Shown here piece after piece: positions 37,455 to 52,176 of a DNA stretch of 64,000 nt; the first letter of the stretch is position 1; each line of letters starts with the position of its first letter. Source of the DNA: Aristolochia californica (Eukaryota > Streptophyta > Magnoliopsida > Piperales > Aristolochiaceae). The translations under genes and the position numbers were made by a program. The notes under the pieces were generated by a model. It saw nothing but the letters and a program-made list of their open reading frames with translations. It was not told the DNA's origin and did no database searches. The DNA is taken from positions 25,491,013 through 25,555,012 of the forward strand of contig JARWKL010000007.1 of the NCBI GenBank assembly GCA_029961685.1, given 5' to 3'.

Positions 37455-40152
37455 ATGACTTATGGATTTGAAGTCAACACTCAGTTAAAAATCGCCCGCC
37501 TCCCCCGTTTCCCGACAATTGCAAAACCTTAGATATAAAAACGAAAAAGTGCATACGATCCCTAAATGATACAGACACTCTTGGGAAATATCTCTCTCTA
37601 CATTTGTGCATTGTGCATTTCCATTTTAGATGTAGAATTTTTTGTTAAATCTGAACTTTGAGTTTTCGCTCCCCCTGCGTCCCGTAAAAAAAAAAGGCAG
37701 AAAAGATCACAACAAAATGAAAATTTTATAGTTGATGTGTGGAATATATTTAAAATAATAACTAATGTAAATTAAAAATATCTATTCACACACCACAAAT
37801 GAACACAAAAGTTTTGTTATCCGAGTTTGGGAAATTCCATTAGTCCAACCCTATTAAGCTTGGAATTTTACATGAAGGAGATTTTTTCTACACATGTTTT
37901 AAAAATGGATATGCATACTTGAAACATGTTAAAGATTCAAATGACCTATGGATCCAAAGATTTTAAAGAGAATAAAAAACGATCATTAAATTCTCAAGTG
38001 AACGTGCGCTGGGATATTTACCCGAGTCTAACAAGACATTATTTTGCCCATTTTCAAAAATTTGATCTAAAAATCATAGATGATTGTAAAGTGATTTATC
38101 ATGCGTAACGGGCTATATTTTTGTATGAATGGACTTATGGATTGCAATTCAACACTTAGTTAAAAATCCTCTGCCACCAATTTTTCCCGACGATTGCAAA
38201 ACCAGAGCTATAAAAACTAAACAGAGCTTACAATCCCTAAAATTTACAGACACTCTTTGGAATTATCTCTCCCTACAATTGTGCATTATGCTTTTCCATT
38301 TTAGATGTACACTGTTTTCTTAAATCAAAACTTTGCCTTTTCGCTCTCCCTTCAACCCGAAAACCAACAAGGCAAAAAGCTTACAACAAAATGAAAATTT
38401 TATAGTTGATGTATGGAAAAAATTTAAACCAATAACAAATATAAATAAATAAAATTTATTCACCCAACACAAATGAACACAAATGTTTTGTTATCCAATT
38501 TTGGGAAATTCCACTAGTTTTACCCGAATAGCTTGGAATTTTAGAAGAAAGAGATTTCATCCACACATGTTTTAAAAATGGATATGCGTGTTCGAAACAT
38601 GTTAAAGATGCAAATGAGCTATGGATGCAAAGCTTTTAAAGAGAATAACAAATGCTCATTAAATTCTCAAGTGAACTTGCGGTGGGATATTTACCCGAGT
38701 CAAACATGCCATTATTTTGCCCATTTGCAACAAGCTGACGTAATTAATCATAGATGATTGTAAAGTGATTTATCATGCGTAATGGGCTATACTTTCGTAT
38801 GAAATGAATTTTGGATTGCAATTCAACACTCAGTCAAAAATCCTCAACCACCAATTTTTCCCGACGTTTGCAAAACCTGAGATATAAAAATTAAAAAGAG
38901 CTTACAATCCCTAAAAATTACAGACACTCTTTGGAATTATCTCTCCCTACAATTGTGTATTGTGCTTTTCCATTTTAGATGTACACTTTTTTCTTAAATC
39001 AAAACTTTGACTTTTTCGCTCTCCCTTTATTCCGAAAACAAACAAGGCAAAAAGCTTATAACAAAATGAAAATTTTATTGTTGATGTATGGAAAAAATTT
39101 AAAACAATAACAGATATAAATGAACAAAATTTATTCACCCAATACAAATGAACACAAAAGTTTTATTATCCAATTTTGGGAAATTCCACTAGTTTAACTC
39201 TAATAGCTGTGAATTTTGCAAGAAAGAGATTTCATCCACATATGTTTTAAAAATGGATATGCGTGTTTGAAACATGTTAAAGATGCAAATGTGCTATGGA
39301 TGCAGAGCTTTTAAAGAGAATAACAAACGCTCATTAAATTCTCAAGTGTACTTGCGGTGGGATATTTTCCCGAGTCAAACACGACATTATTTTGCCCATT
39401 TGCAAAAAGCTGACATAATTAATCATAGATGATTGTAATGTTATTTATCATGCGTAACGGGCTATATTTTTGTATGAAATAATTTATGGATTGCAATTCA
39501 ACACTCAGTTAAAAATCCTCCGCAACCCATTTTTCTCGACGATTGCAAAACCTGAGATATAAAAATGAAAAGGTGCTTACAATCCCTAAAAATTACATAC
39601 ACTCTTTGGAATTATCTCCCTCAACATATGTGCATTGTGCATTTCCATTTTAGATGTACACATTTTTCTTAAATCAAAACTTCGAGTTTTTCGCTTTCCC
39701 TTCATCCCGTAAACAGAAAAGGCAAATAGATCACAGCAAAATGAAAATTTTGTAGTTGTTGTATGGAAAAAGTTTAAAACAATAAAAAAAGTAAATGAAG
39801 AAAATTTATTCACACACCACAAATGAACACAAAAGTTTTGTTATCCAAGTTTGGGAAATTCCAGTTGTCCAAAACTAATATCTTGGAAATTTACATGAAG
39901 GAGATTTTTTCTACTCATGTTTTAAAAATGGATATGCATGCCAGAAGCATGTTAAAGATTCAATTGACCTATGGATCCAAAGCTTTTAAAGAGAATAACA
40001 AATGCTTATTAAATTCTCAAGTCAACGTGCGGTGCGATATTTGCCCAAGTCAAACAAGCCATTATTTCCCCCATATTCCAAAAGTTGAGCTAACAATCAT
40101 AGATGATTGTAAAGTGATTTATCATGCGTAATGGGCTATATTTTTGTAAGAA
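37455..40152 (+). repeat. Irregular HOR A-B-B-C
   Basis: A starts at 37455, B at 38129, a second B at 38804 and C at 39479. Both B copies carry B markers through the tail. The boundary between them reads gggctatactttcgtatg, a variant otherwise seen only near 8890. Confidence 0.92.
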
Positions 40153-42173
40153 ATGACTTATGGATTTGAAGTCAACACTCAGTTAAAAATTGCCCGCCTC
40201 CCCCGTTTCCTGACGATTGCAAAACCTTAGATATAAAAACGAAAAAGTGCATACGATCCCTAAAAGATACAGACACTCTTTGGAAATAACTCTCACTGCA
40301 TTTGTGCATTGTGCATTTCCATTTTATATGTACACTTTTTTCTTAAATAAGAACTTTGAGTTTTCGCTCCCCATTCCTCCAGTAAACAAAAAAGGCAGAA
40401 AAGATCACAAAAAAATAAAAAATTTATAGTTGATGTGTGGAAAATAATTAAAACAATATCTAATGTAAATAAAAAATATCTATTCACACACCACAAATGA
40501 ACACAAAAGTTTTGTTATCCAAGTTTGAGAAATTCCATTAGTCCAACCCTATTAAGCTTGGAATTTTACATGAAGGAGATTTTTTCTACACATGTTTTAA
40601 AAATGGATATGCATGCTTGAAACATGTTAAAGATTCAAATGACCTATGGATCCAAAACTTTAAAGAGAATAACAAATGCTCATTAAATTCTCAGGTGAAC
40701 GTGCAGTGGGATATTTACCTGAGTCTAACAATTCATTATTTTACCCATTTTCAAAATTTGATCTAACAATTGTAGATGATTGTTAAGTGATTTATCATGC
40801 GTAACGGGCTATATTTTTGTATGAAATGACTTATGGATTGCAATTCAACACTCAGTTAAAAATCCTCTGCCACCAATTTTTCCCGACAATTCCAAAACCT
40901 GTGATATAAAAAATAAAAAGAGCTTACAATCCCTAAAAATTACAGACACTCTTTGGAATTATCTCTCCCGACAATTGTGCATTGTGCTTTTCCATTTTAG
41001 ATGTACACATTTTTCTTAACTCAAAATTTTGACTTTTCACTCTCCCTTCATCCCGAAAACAAACAAGGCGAAAAGCTTACAACAAAATAGAAATTTTATA
41101 GTTGATGTTTGGAAAAAATTTAAAACAATAACAAATATAAATAAAGAATATATATTCACCAAACACATATGAACACAAAAGTTTTGTTATCCAATTTTTG
41201 GAAAATCCACTAGTTTAACCCTAATAGCTTTGAATTTTGCAAGAAAGAGATTTCGCCCACACATGTTTTAAAAATGGATATGTGTGTTTGAAACTTGTTA
41301 AAAATGCAAATGAGCTATGGATGCAAAGCTTTTAAAGAGAATAACAAACGCTCATTAAATTCTCAAGTGAACTTGCGGTGGGATATTTACCCGAGTCAAA
41401 CATGCCATTATTTTGCCCATTTTCAAAAAGCTGACATAATTAATCATAGATGATTGTAATGTGATTTATCATGCGTAATGGGCTATATTTTTGTCTGAAA
41501 TGACTTATGGGAAGCAATTCAACACTCAGTTACAAATCCTCCGCAACCCATTTTTCCCGACGATTGCAAAACCTGAGATATAAAAACGAAAAGGTGCTTC
41601 CAATCCCTAAAAATTACAGGCACTCTTTGGAATTATCTCACTCTACATATGTGCATTGTGGATTTCCGTTTTAGATGTACACATTTTTCTTAAATCAAAA
41701 CTTCGAGTTTTTCACTCTCCCTTCATCCCGTAAACAAAAAAGGCAAATAGATCACAGCAAAATGAAAATTTCATAGTTGATGTACGGAAAAAGTTTAAAA
41801 CAATAAAAAAAGTAAATGAAGAAAATTTATTCACACTCCACAAATTAACACAAAAGTTTTGTTATCCAAGTTTGGGAAATTCCACTAGTCCAAAACTAAT
41901 ATCTTGGAATTTTACATGAAGGAGATTTTTTCTACACATGTTTGAAGAATGGATATGCATACCAGAAACATGTTCAAGATTCAAATGACCTATGGATCCA
42001 AAGCTTTTAAAGAGAATAACAAGCGATCATTAAATTCTCAAGTGAACGTGCGGTGGGATATTTACCCGAGTCTAACAAGTCATTATTTTGCCCATTTTCA
42101 AAAATTTGGTCTAAAAATCATAGATGATTGTAAAGTGATTTATCATGCATAAAGAGCTATATTTTTGTATGCA
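40153..42173 (+). repeat. A, B, C/A hybrid
   Basis: A starts at 40153, B at 40826. The 41500 monomer is C to at least 41964 (cataccagaaacatg) and A by 42063 (tttacccgagtctaac), ending with an A tail. Confidence 0.89.
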
Positions 42174-43524
42174 ATGACTTATGGATTGCAATTCAACACT
42201 CAGTTAAAAATCCTCTGCCACCAATTTTTCCCGACGATTGCAAAACGTGAGATATAAAAACTAAAAAGAGCTTACAATCCCTAAAAATTAGAGACACTCT
42301 TTGGAATTATCTCTCCCTACAATTGTGCATTGTGCTTTTTAATTTTATATGTTCACTTTTTTGTTAAATCAAAACTTTGACTTTTTGCTCTCCCTTCATC
42401 TCGAAAACAACCAAGGCAAAAAAGCTTACAACAAAATGAAAATTTTATAGTTGATGTATGGAAAAAATTTAAAACAATAACAAATATAAATAAAGAAAAT
42501 TTATTCACCCAACACAAATGAACCCAAAATTTTTGTTATCCAATTTTGGGAAATTCCACTAGTTTAACCCTAATAGCTTGGAATTTTGCAAGAAAGAGAT
42601 TTCATCCACACATGTTTTAAAAATGGATATGCATGTTTGAAACATGTTAAAGGTGCAAATGAGCTATGGATGCAAATCTTTTAAGGAGAATAACAAACGC
42701 TCATTAAATTATCAAGTGAACTTGCAGTGGAATATTTACCCGAGTCAAACATGCCATTATTTTGCCCATTTGCAAAAAGCTGACATAATTAATCATAGAT
42801 GATTGTAATGTGATTTATCATGCGTAACGGGCTATATTTTTGTATGAAATGACGATTTGATTGCAATTCAACACTCAGTTAAAAATCCTCCCCAACCCAT
42901 TTTTCCAGACGATTGCAAAACCTGAGATATAAAAACGGAAAGGTGCTTAAAATCCCTAAAAATTATAGGCACTCTTTGGAATTATCTCTCTCTACATATC
43001 TGCATTGTGCATTTCCATTTTAGATGTACACATTTTTCTTAAATCAAAACTTCGAGTTTTTCGCTCTCCCTTCATCCCGTAAACAAAAAAGGCGAATTGA
43101 TCACAGCGAAATTAAAATTTCATAGTTGATGTACGGAAAAAGTTTAAAACAATAAAAAAATTAAATGAAGAAAATGTATTCACACACCACAAATGAACAC
43201 AAAAGTTTTGTTATCCAAGTTTGGGAAATTCCACTAGTCCAAAACTAATATCTTGGAATTTTACATCAAGGAGATTTTTTCTACACATGTTTTAAAAATG
43301 GATATGCATGCCAGAAACATGTGTTAAAGATTCAAATGACCTATGGATCCAAAGCTTTTGAAGAGACTAACAAACGCTCATTAAATTCTCAAGTGAACTT
43401 GCGGTGGGATATTTGCCCGAGTCTAACAAGTCATTATTTTGCCCATTTTCAAAAAGTTGAGCAAATAATCGTAGATGATTGTAAAGTGATTTATCATGCG
43501 TAACGGGCTATATTTTTGTATGAA
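42174..43524 (+). repeat. B then C/A mosaic
   Basis: B starts at 42174. The 42849 monomer is C through catgccagaaacatg near 43310, then alternates: ttgcggtgg (B-like), tatttgcccgag (C-like), tctaacaagtcatt (A-like), aaaaagttgagc (C-like). Its tail is A/B-like. It also has a 2-base insertion (catgtgttaaag). Confidence 0.85.
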
Positions 43525-45519
43525 ATGACTTATGGATTGCAATTCAACACTCAGTTAAAAATCGCCCGCCTCCCCCGTTTCCCAACGATTGCAAAACCTT
43601 AGATATAAAAACGAAAGAGTGCATACGATCCCTAAAACTTACAGACACTCTTTGGAAGTATCTCTCTCTACATTTGTGCATTGTGCATTTCCATTTTAGA
43701 TGTACACTTTTTTCTTAAATCAGAACTTTGAGTTTTCGCTCCCCCTTCATCCCGTAAACAAAAGAGGTAAAAAAGATCACAACAAAATAAAAATTTTATA
43801 GTTGATGTGTGGAAAAAATTTTAAATAATAACTAATGTAAATAAAAAATATCTATTCACACTCCACAAATGAACACAAAAGTTTTGTTATCCAAGTTTGG
43901 GAAATTCCAGTAGTCCAACCCAATTAAGCTTGGAATTTTACATGAAGGAGATTTTTTCTACAAATGTTTTAAAAATGGATATGCATGCTTGAAACATGTT
44001 AAAGATTCACATGACTTATGGATCCAAAGCTTTTAAAGAGAATAACAAGCGCTCATTAAATTCTCAAGTGAACATGCGGTGGGATATTTACCCGAGTCAA
44101 ACAAGTCATTATTTTGCCCATTTTCAAAAATTTGATCTAACAATCATAGATGTTTGTAAAGTGATTTATCATGCGTAACAGGCTATATTTTTGTCTGAAA
44201 TGACTTATGGATTGCAATTCAACACTCATTTAAAAATCCTCTGCCACCAATTTTTCCCGACGATTGCAAAACCTGAGATATAAAAACTAAAAAGAGCTTA
44301 CAATCTCTAAAAATTACAGAAATTTTTGGAATTATCTCTCCCTACAATTGTGCATTGTGCTTTTCCATTCTAGATGCACACTTTTTTCTTAAATCAAAAC
44401 TTTGACTTTTCGCTCTCCCTTCATCCCGAAAACAAACAAGGCAAAAAGCTTACAACAAAATGAAAATTTTATAGTTGATGTATGGAAAAAATTTAAAACA
44501 ATAACAAATATAAATAAAGAAAATTTATTCACCCAACACAAATGAACACAAAAGTTTTGTTATCCAATTTTGGGAAATTCCACTAGTTTAACCCAAATAG
44601 CTTGGAATTTTGCAAGAAAGAGATTTCATCCATATATGTTTTAAAAATGGATATGCATGTTTGAAACATGTTAAAGATGCAAATGAGCTCTGGATACAAA
44701 ACTTTTAAAGAGAATAACAAACGCTCATTAAATTCTAAAGTGAACTTGCGGTGGGATGTTTACCCTAGTCAAACATGCCATTATTTTGCCCATTTGCAAA
44801 AAGCTGGCATAATAATCATAGATGTTTGTAATGTGATTGATCATGCGTAACGGGGAATATTTTTGTATGAAATGACTTTTGGATTGCAATTCAACACTCA
44901 GTTAAAAATCCTCCGTAACCCATTTTTTCTGACGATTGCAAAACCTGAGATATAAAAATGAAAAAGTGCTTACAATCCCTAGACACTCTTTGGAATTATC
45001 TCTCTCTACATATGTGCATTGTGCATTTCCGTTTTAGATGTACACACTTTTCTTAAATCAAAACTTCAAGTTTTTCGCTCTCTCTTCATCCCATAAACAA
45101 AAAAGGCAAATAGATCACAGAAAAATGAAAATTTCATCATTGATGTACGGAAAAAGTTTAAAACAATAAAAAAAAGTAAATGAAGAAAATTTATTCACAC
45201 ACCACAAATGAACACAAAAGTTTTGTTATCCAAGTTTGGGAAATTCCACTAGTCCAAAACTAATATCTTGGAATTTTCTCCACATGTATTAAAAATGGAT
45301 ATGCTTGCCAGAAACATGTTAAAGATTCAAATGACCTATGGATCCAAAGCTTTTAAAGAGAACAACAAACGCTCATTAAATTCTCAAGTGAACGTGCGGT
45401 GGGATATTTGCCCGAGTCAAACAAGCCGTTATTTTTCCCATATTCAAAAAGTTGAGCTAACAATCATGGATGATTGTAAAGTGATTTTTCATGCGTAACG
45501 GGCTATATTTTTGTAAGAA
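43525..45519 (+). repeat. HOR unit A-B-C with exchanged A start and shortened C
   Basis: The A monomer at 43525 opens with the B/C form gattgcaattcaacac and becomes A at cgcccgcctcccccg. B starts at 44200. The C at 44872 is 648 bp: about 9 bp are missing near 44979 and about 18 bp near 45278, the latter removing acatgaaggagattt. Confidence 0.9.
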
Positions 45520-46858
45520 ATGACTTATGGATTTGAAGCCAACACTCAGTTAAAAATCGCCCGTCTCCCCCATTTCCCGACGATTGAGAAACCTTAGAGA
45601 TAAAAACAAAAAAGTGCATCCGATCCCTAAAACATACAGACACTCTTTGGAAAGATCACTCTCTACATTTGTGCATTGTGCATTTCCATTATAGATGTAC
45701 AATTTTTTCTAAAATCAGAACTTTGAGTTTTCGCTCCCCCTTCATCCCGTAAACAAAAAAGGCAAAAAAGATCAGAACAAAATAAAAACTTTATAGTTGA
45801 TGTGTGGAAAATATTTATAATAATAACTAATTTAAATAAAAAATATCTATTCACACACCACAAATGAACACAAAAGTTTTGTTATCAAAGTTTGGGAAAC
45901 AACTCTATTAAGCTTGAAATTTTACATGAAGGAGATTTTTTCTACACATGTTTTAAAAATGGATATGCATGCTTGAAACATGTTAAACATTCAAATGACC
46001 TATGGATCCAAAGCTTTTAAAGACAATAACAAACGCTCATTAAATTCTCAAGTGAACGTGCGGTGGGATATTTACCCGAGTCTAACAAGTCATTATTTTG
46101 CCCATTTTCAAAAAAATTGATCTAACAATCATAGATGTTTGTAAAGTGATTTATCATGCGTAACGGCCTATATTTTTGTATGAAATAACTTATGGATTGC
46201 AATTCAACACTCAGTTAAAAATCCTCTGCCACCAATTTTTCCCGACAATTGCAAAACCTGAGATATAAAAACTAAAAAGAGCTTACAATCCCAAAAAATT
46301 ACAGACACTCTTTGGAATTATATCTCCCTACAATTGTGCATTGTGCTTTTCCATTTTAGATGTAAACTTTTTTCTTAAATCAAAACTTTGACTTTTCGCT
46401 CTCCCTTCATCCCGTAAACAAAAAAGGCAAATAGATCACAGCAAAATGTAAATTTCATAGTTGATGTACGGAAAAAGTTTAAAACAATAAAAAAAAGTAA
46501 ATGAAGAAAATTTATTCACACACCACAAATGAACACAAAAGTTTTGTTATCCAAGTTTGGGAAATTCCACTAGTCCAAAACTAATATCTTGGAATTTTAC
46601 ATGAAGGTGATTTTTTCTACACATGTTTTAAGAATGGATATGCATGCCAGAAACATGTTAAAGATTTAAATGACCTATAGATCCAAAGGTTTTAAAGAGA
46701 ATAACAAACACTCATTAAATTCTCAAGTGAACGAGCGGTGGGATATTTGCACGAGTCAAACAAGCCATTATTTTGCCCATGTTCAAAAAGTTGAGCTAAC
46801 AATCATAGATGATTGTAAACTGATTTGTCAGGCATAACGGGATATATTTTTGTAAGAA
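45520..46858 (+). repeat. Dimer A + B/C hybrid
   Basis: A starts at 45520 and lacks about 15 bp near 45898 (gggaaacaactctatt). The 46185 monomer is B until about 46405 and C from cccgtaaacaaaaaaggc, the same switch point as the hybrid at 16308. Confidence 0.89.
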
Positions 46859-48828
46859 ATGACTTATGGATTTGAAGTCAACACTCAGTTAAATATCGGC
46901 CGCCTCCCCCGTTTCCCGACGATTGCAAAACCTGAGATATAAAAACGAAAACATGCATATGATCCCTATAACATACAGACACTCTTTGGAAATATCTCTC
47001 TCTATATTTGTGCCTTGTGCATTTCCATATTAGATGTACACTTTTTTCTTAAATCAAAACTTTGAGTATTCGTTCCCACTTCATCCCGTAAAGAAAAAAG
47101 GCAAAAAAGATCACAACAAAATAAAAATTTTATAGTTGATGTGTGGAAAATATTTAAAATAATTACTAATGTAAATAAAAAATATCTATTCACACGGCAA
47201 AAATGAACACAAAAGTTTTCTTATCCAAGTTTGCGAAATTCCATTAGTCCAACCCTATTATGCTTGGAATTTTACATGAAGGAGATTTTTTCTACACATG
47301 TTTTAAAAATGGATATGCATGCTTGAAACATGTAAAAGATTCAAATGACCTTTGGATCCAAAGCTTTCAACGAGAATAACAAACGCTCATTAAATTCTCA
47401 AGTGAACTTGCGGTGGGATATTTACCCGAATCTAACAAGTCATTATTTTGCCCATTTTCAAAAAATTTGATCAAACAATCAAAGATGATTGTAAAGTGAT
47501 TTATCATGCGCAACGGGCTATATTCTTGTATGAAATGACTTATGGATTGCAATTCAACACTCAGTTAAAATCCTCTGCCACCAATTTTTCCCGATGATTG
47601 CAAAACCTGAGATATAAAAACTAAAAAGAGCTTACAATCCCAAAATATTATAGACACACTTTGGAATTATCTCTCCCTGCAATTGTGCATTGTGCTTTTC
47701 CATTTTAGATGTACACTTTTTTCTTAAATCAAAACTTTTACTTTTCGCTCTCCCTTCATCCCGAAAACAAAAGAGGCAAAAAGCTTACAACAAAATGAAA
47801 ATTTTATAGTTGATGTATGGAAAAAATTTAAAATAATAACAAATATAAATAAAGAAAATTTATTCACCCAAAAAAAATGAACACAAAAATTTTGTCATCC
47901 AATTTTGGGAAATTCCACCAGTTTAACCCTAATAGCTTGGAATATTTTGCAAGAAAGAAATTTCATCCACACATGTTTTAAAAATGGATATGCATGTTTG
48001 AAACAAGTTAAAGATGCAAATGAGCTATGGATCCAAAGCTTTTAAAGAGAATAACAAACGCTCATTAAATTCTCAAGTGAACTTGCGGTGGGATATTTAC
48101 CCGAGTCAAACATGGGAATATTTTGCCCACTTGCAAAAAGCTGACAGAATAATCATAGATGATGGTAATGTGATTTATCATGCGTAACGGACTATATTTT
48201 TGTATGAAATGACTTATGGATTTCAATTCAACACTCAGTTAAAAATCCTCCGCAACCCATTTTTCCCGACGATTCCAAAACCTGAGATATAAAAATGAAA
48301 AAGTGCTTACAATCCCTAACAAATTATAGACACTCTTTGGAATTATCTCCCTCTACATATGTGCATTGTGCATTTCTGTTTTAGATGTACACATTTTTCT
48401 TAAGTCAAAACTTCGAGTTTTTCGCTCTCCCTTCATTCCGTAAACAAAAAAGGCAAATAGATCACAGCAAAATGAAAATTTCATAGTTGATGTACGAAAA
48501 AGGTTTAAACAATAAAAAAAGTAAATTAAGAAAATTAATTCACACACCACAAATGAACACAAAAGTTTACGTGAAGGAGATTTTTTCTACACATGTTTTA
48601 AAAATTGATAAGCATGCCAGAAACATGTCAAAGATTCAAATGACCGATGGATCTAAAGCTTTTAAAGAGAATGACAAACACTCATTAAATTCTCAAGTGA
48701 AGGTGCGGTGGGATATTTGCCCGAGTCAAACATGCCATTTTTTTGCCCATATTCAAAAGGGTTAGCTAACAATCATAGATGATTGTAAAGTGATTTGTCA
48801 TGCGTAACAGGCTATATTTTTGTAAGAA
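46859..48828 (+). repeat. HOR unit A-B-C with 53-bp deletion in C
   Basis: A starts at 46859 with private variants (ccatattagatg, gagtattcg, cgtaaagaaaaaaggc). B starts at 47535. The C at 48209 is 620 bp: at 48568 aaaagttt is followed directly by tacgtgaaggag, removing 53 bp. Confidence 0.9.
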
Positions 48829-50171
48829 ATGACTTATGGATTTGAAGTCAACAGTCAGTTAAAAACCGCCCGCCTCCCCCGTTTCCCGACGATTGCAAAA
48901 CCTTAAATATAAAAACAAAAAAGTGCATACGATCTCTAAAACATACAAACACTCTTTGGAAATATCTCTCTCTACATTTGTGCAATGTGCATTTCCATTT
49001 TAGATGTACACTTTTTTCTTAAATCAGAAATTTGAGTTTTCGCTCCCCCTTCATCATGTAAACAAAAAAGGCAAAAAAGATCACAACGAAATAAAAATTT
49101 TATAGTTGATGTGTGGAAAATATTTAAAATAATAACTAATTTAAAAAAAAATATCTATTCACACATCACAAATGAACACAAAAGTTTTGTTGTCCAAGTT
49201 TGGGAAATTCCATTAGTCCAACCCTATTAAGCTTGGAATTTTACACGAAGGAGATTTTTTCTACTTTTGTTTTAAAAATGGATATGCATTCTTGAAACAT
49301 GTTAAAGATTCAAATGACCTATGGATCCAAAGCTTTCAAAGAGAATAACAAACGCTCATTAAATTCTCAAGTGAACGTGCGGTGGGATATTTACCCGAGT
49401 CTAACTAGTCATTATTTTGCCAATTTTCAAAAAATTTGATCTAACAATCGTAGATGATTGTAAAGTGATTTAACAAGTGTAACGGGCTATATTTTTGTAT
49501 CAAATGACTTATGGATTGCAATTCAACACTTAGTTAAAAATCCTCTGCCACCAATTTTTCCCGACGATTGCAAAACCTGAGATATAAAAACTAAAAAGAG
49601 CTTACAATCCCATAAAATTGCAGACACTCTTTCGAATTATCTCTCCCTACAATTGTGCATTCTGCTTTTCCATTTTAGATGTACACTTTTTTCTTAAATC
49701 AAAAATTTGACTTTTCGCTCTCCCTTCATCCCGAAAACAAAAGAGGCAAAAAGCTTACAACAAAATTAAAATTTTATAGTTGATGTATGGAAAAAATTTA
49801 AAACAATAACAAATATAAATAAAGAAAATTTATTCACACACCACAAATGAACACAAAAGTTTTGTTATCCAAGTATGGGAAATTCCACTAGTCCAAAACT
49901 ATTATCTTGGAATTTTACGTGAAGGAGATTTTTTCTACACATGTTTTAAAAATGGATATGCATGCCAAAAACTTGTTAAAGTTTCAAATGACATATGGAT
50001 CCAAAGCTTTTAAATAGAATGACAAACGCTCATTAAATTCTCAAGTGAACGTGCGGTGGGATATTTGCCCGAGTCAAACAAGCCATTATTTTGCCCATAT
50101 TCAAAAAGTTGAGCTAACAATCATAGATGATTGTAAAGTGATATGCGTAACGGGATATATTTTTCTAAGAA
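48829..50171 (+). repeat. Dimer A + B/C hybrid
   Basis: A starts at 48829. The 49504 monomer is B until about 49835, then C from tattcacacaccac onward. This switch is about 100 bp further along the monomer than in the hybrids at 16308 and 46185. A short loss near 50141 reads gtgatatgcg. Confidence 0.89.
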
Positions 50172-52176
50172 ATGACTTATGGATTTGAAGTCAACACTTA
50201 GTTAAAATTCGCCCGCCTCCCCCGTTTCCCGATGATTGCAAAACCTGAGATATAAAAATGAAAAAGTGCATACGATCCCTAAAACATACATACACTCTTT
50301 GGAAATATCTCTCTCTACATTTGTGCATTGTGCATTTCCATATTAAATGTACACTTTTTTCTTAAATCAAAACTTTGAGTATTCGCTCCCCTTTCATCCC
50401 GTAAAGAAAAAAGGCAAAAAAGATCACAACAAAATTAAAATTTTATAGTTGATGTGTGGAAAATATTTAAAATAATTACTAATGTAAATAAAAAATATCT
50501 ATTCACATAGCAAAATATCTTATCCAAGTTTGCAAAATTCCATTAGTCCAACCCTATTAAGCTTGAAATTTTACATGAAGGAGATTTTTTCTACACATGT
50601 TTTAAAAATGGATATGCATGCTTGAAACATGTTAAAGATTCAAATGACCTTTGGATCCAAAGCTTTCAACGAGAATAACAAACGCTCATTAAATTCTCAA
50701 GTGAACGTGAGGTGGGATATTTACCCGAGTCTAACAAGTCATTATTTTGCCAATTTTCAAAAAAATTGATCTAACAATCATAGATGATTGTAAAGTGATT
50801 TATCATTTGTAACGGGCTATATTTTTGTATGAAATGACTTGTGGATTGCAATTCAACACTCAGTTAAAATCCTCTGCCACCAATTTTTCCTGATGATTGC
50901 AAAACCTGAGATATAAAAACAAAAAGAGCTTACAATCCCTAAAAATTACAGATACTCTATGGAATTATCTCTCCCTACAATTTTACATTGTGCTTTTCCA
51001 TTTTAGATGTACACTTTTTTCTTTAATCAAAACTTTGACTTTTCGCTCTCCCTCCATCCCGAAAACAAACTCGGCAAAAAACTTTCAACAAAATGAAAAT
51101 TTTATAGTTGATGTATGGAAAAAATTTAAAATAATTACAAATATAAATAAAGAAAATTTATTCACCCAAAAAAAATGAACACAAAAATTTTGTCATCATA
51201 TTTTGGGAAATTCCACTAGTTTAATCCTAATAGCTTGGAATTTTGCAAGATAGAGATTTCATCCACACATGTTTAAAAATGGATATGCATGTTTGAAACG
51301 TGTTAAAGATGCAAATGAGCTATGGATGCAAAGCTTTTAAAGAGAATAACAAACGCTCATTAAATTCTCAAGTGAACTTCGGTGGGATATTTACCCGAGT
51401 CAAACATGCCATTATTTTGCCCATTTGCAAAAAGCTGACACAATAATCATAGATGATTGTAATAAGATTTATCATGCGTAACGGACTATATTTTTGTAAG
51501 AAATGACTTATGGATTGCAATTCAACACTCTGTGAAAAATCCTCCTCAACCCACTTTTCCTGACGATTGCAAAGCCTGAGACATAAAAACGAAAAAGTGC
51601 TTACAATCCCATAAATTACAGATACTCTTTGGAATTATCTCTCTCTACATATGTGCATTGTGCATTTCCGTTTTAGATGTACACATTTTTCTTAAATCAA
51701 AACTTCGAGTTTTTGGCTCTCCCTTCATCCCGTAAACAAAAAACGCAAATAGATGACAACAAAATGAAAATTTCATAGTTGATGTACGGAAAAAGTTTAA
51801 AACAATAAAAAAAACTAAATGAAGAAAATTTATTCACAAACCACAAATGAACACAAAAGTTTTGTTATCCAAGTTTGGGCAATTCCACTGGTCCAAAACT
51901 AATATCTTGGAATTTTACGTGAAGGAGATTTTTTCTACACATGTTTTAAAAATGGATAAGCATGCCAAAAACATGTTAAAGATCCAAATGACCTATGGAT
52001 CCGAAGCTTTTAAATAGAATGAGAAACGCTCAATAAATTCTCAAGTGAACGTGCGGTGGGATATTTGCCCGAGTCAAACAAGCCATTATTTTACCCATAT
52101 TCAAAAAGTTGAGCTAACAATTATAGATGATTGTAAAGTGATTTGTCATGTGTAACGGGCTACATTTTTGTAAGAA
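50172..52176 (+). repeat. HOR unit A-B-C, proximal edge of the pentamer domain
   Basis: A starts at 50172 and repeats the private variants of the 46859 monomer. B (50834) and C (51503) instead match the B and C of the pentamer units downstream at offsets of 3,341-3,344 bp, for example aacttcggtggg in B and gggcaattccact in C. The unit thus joins two segmental duplications. Confidence 0.9.
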
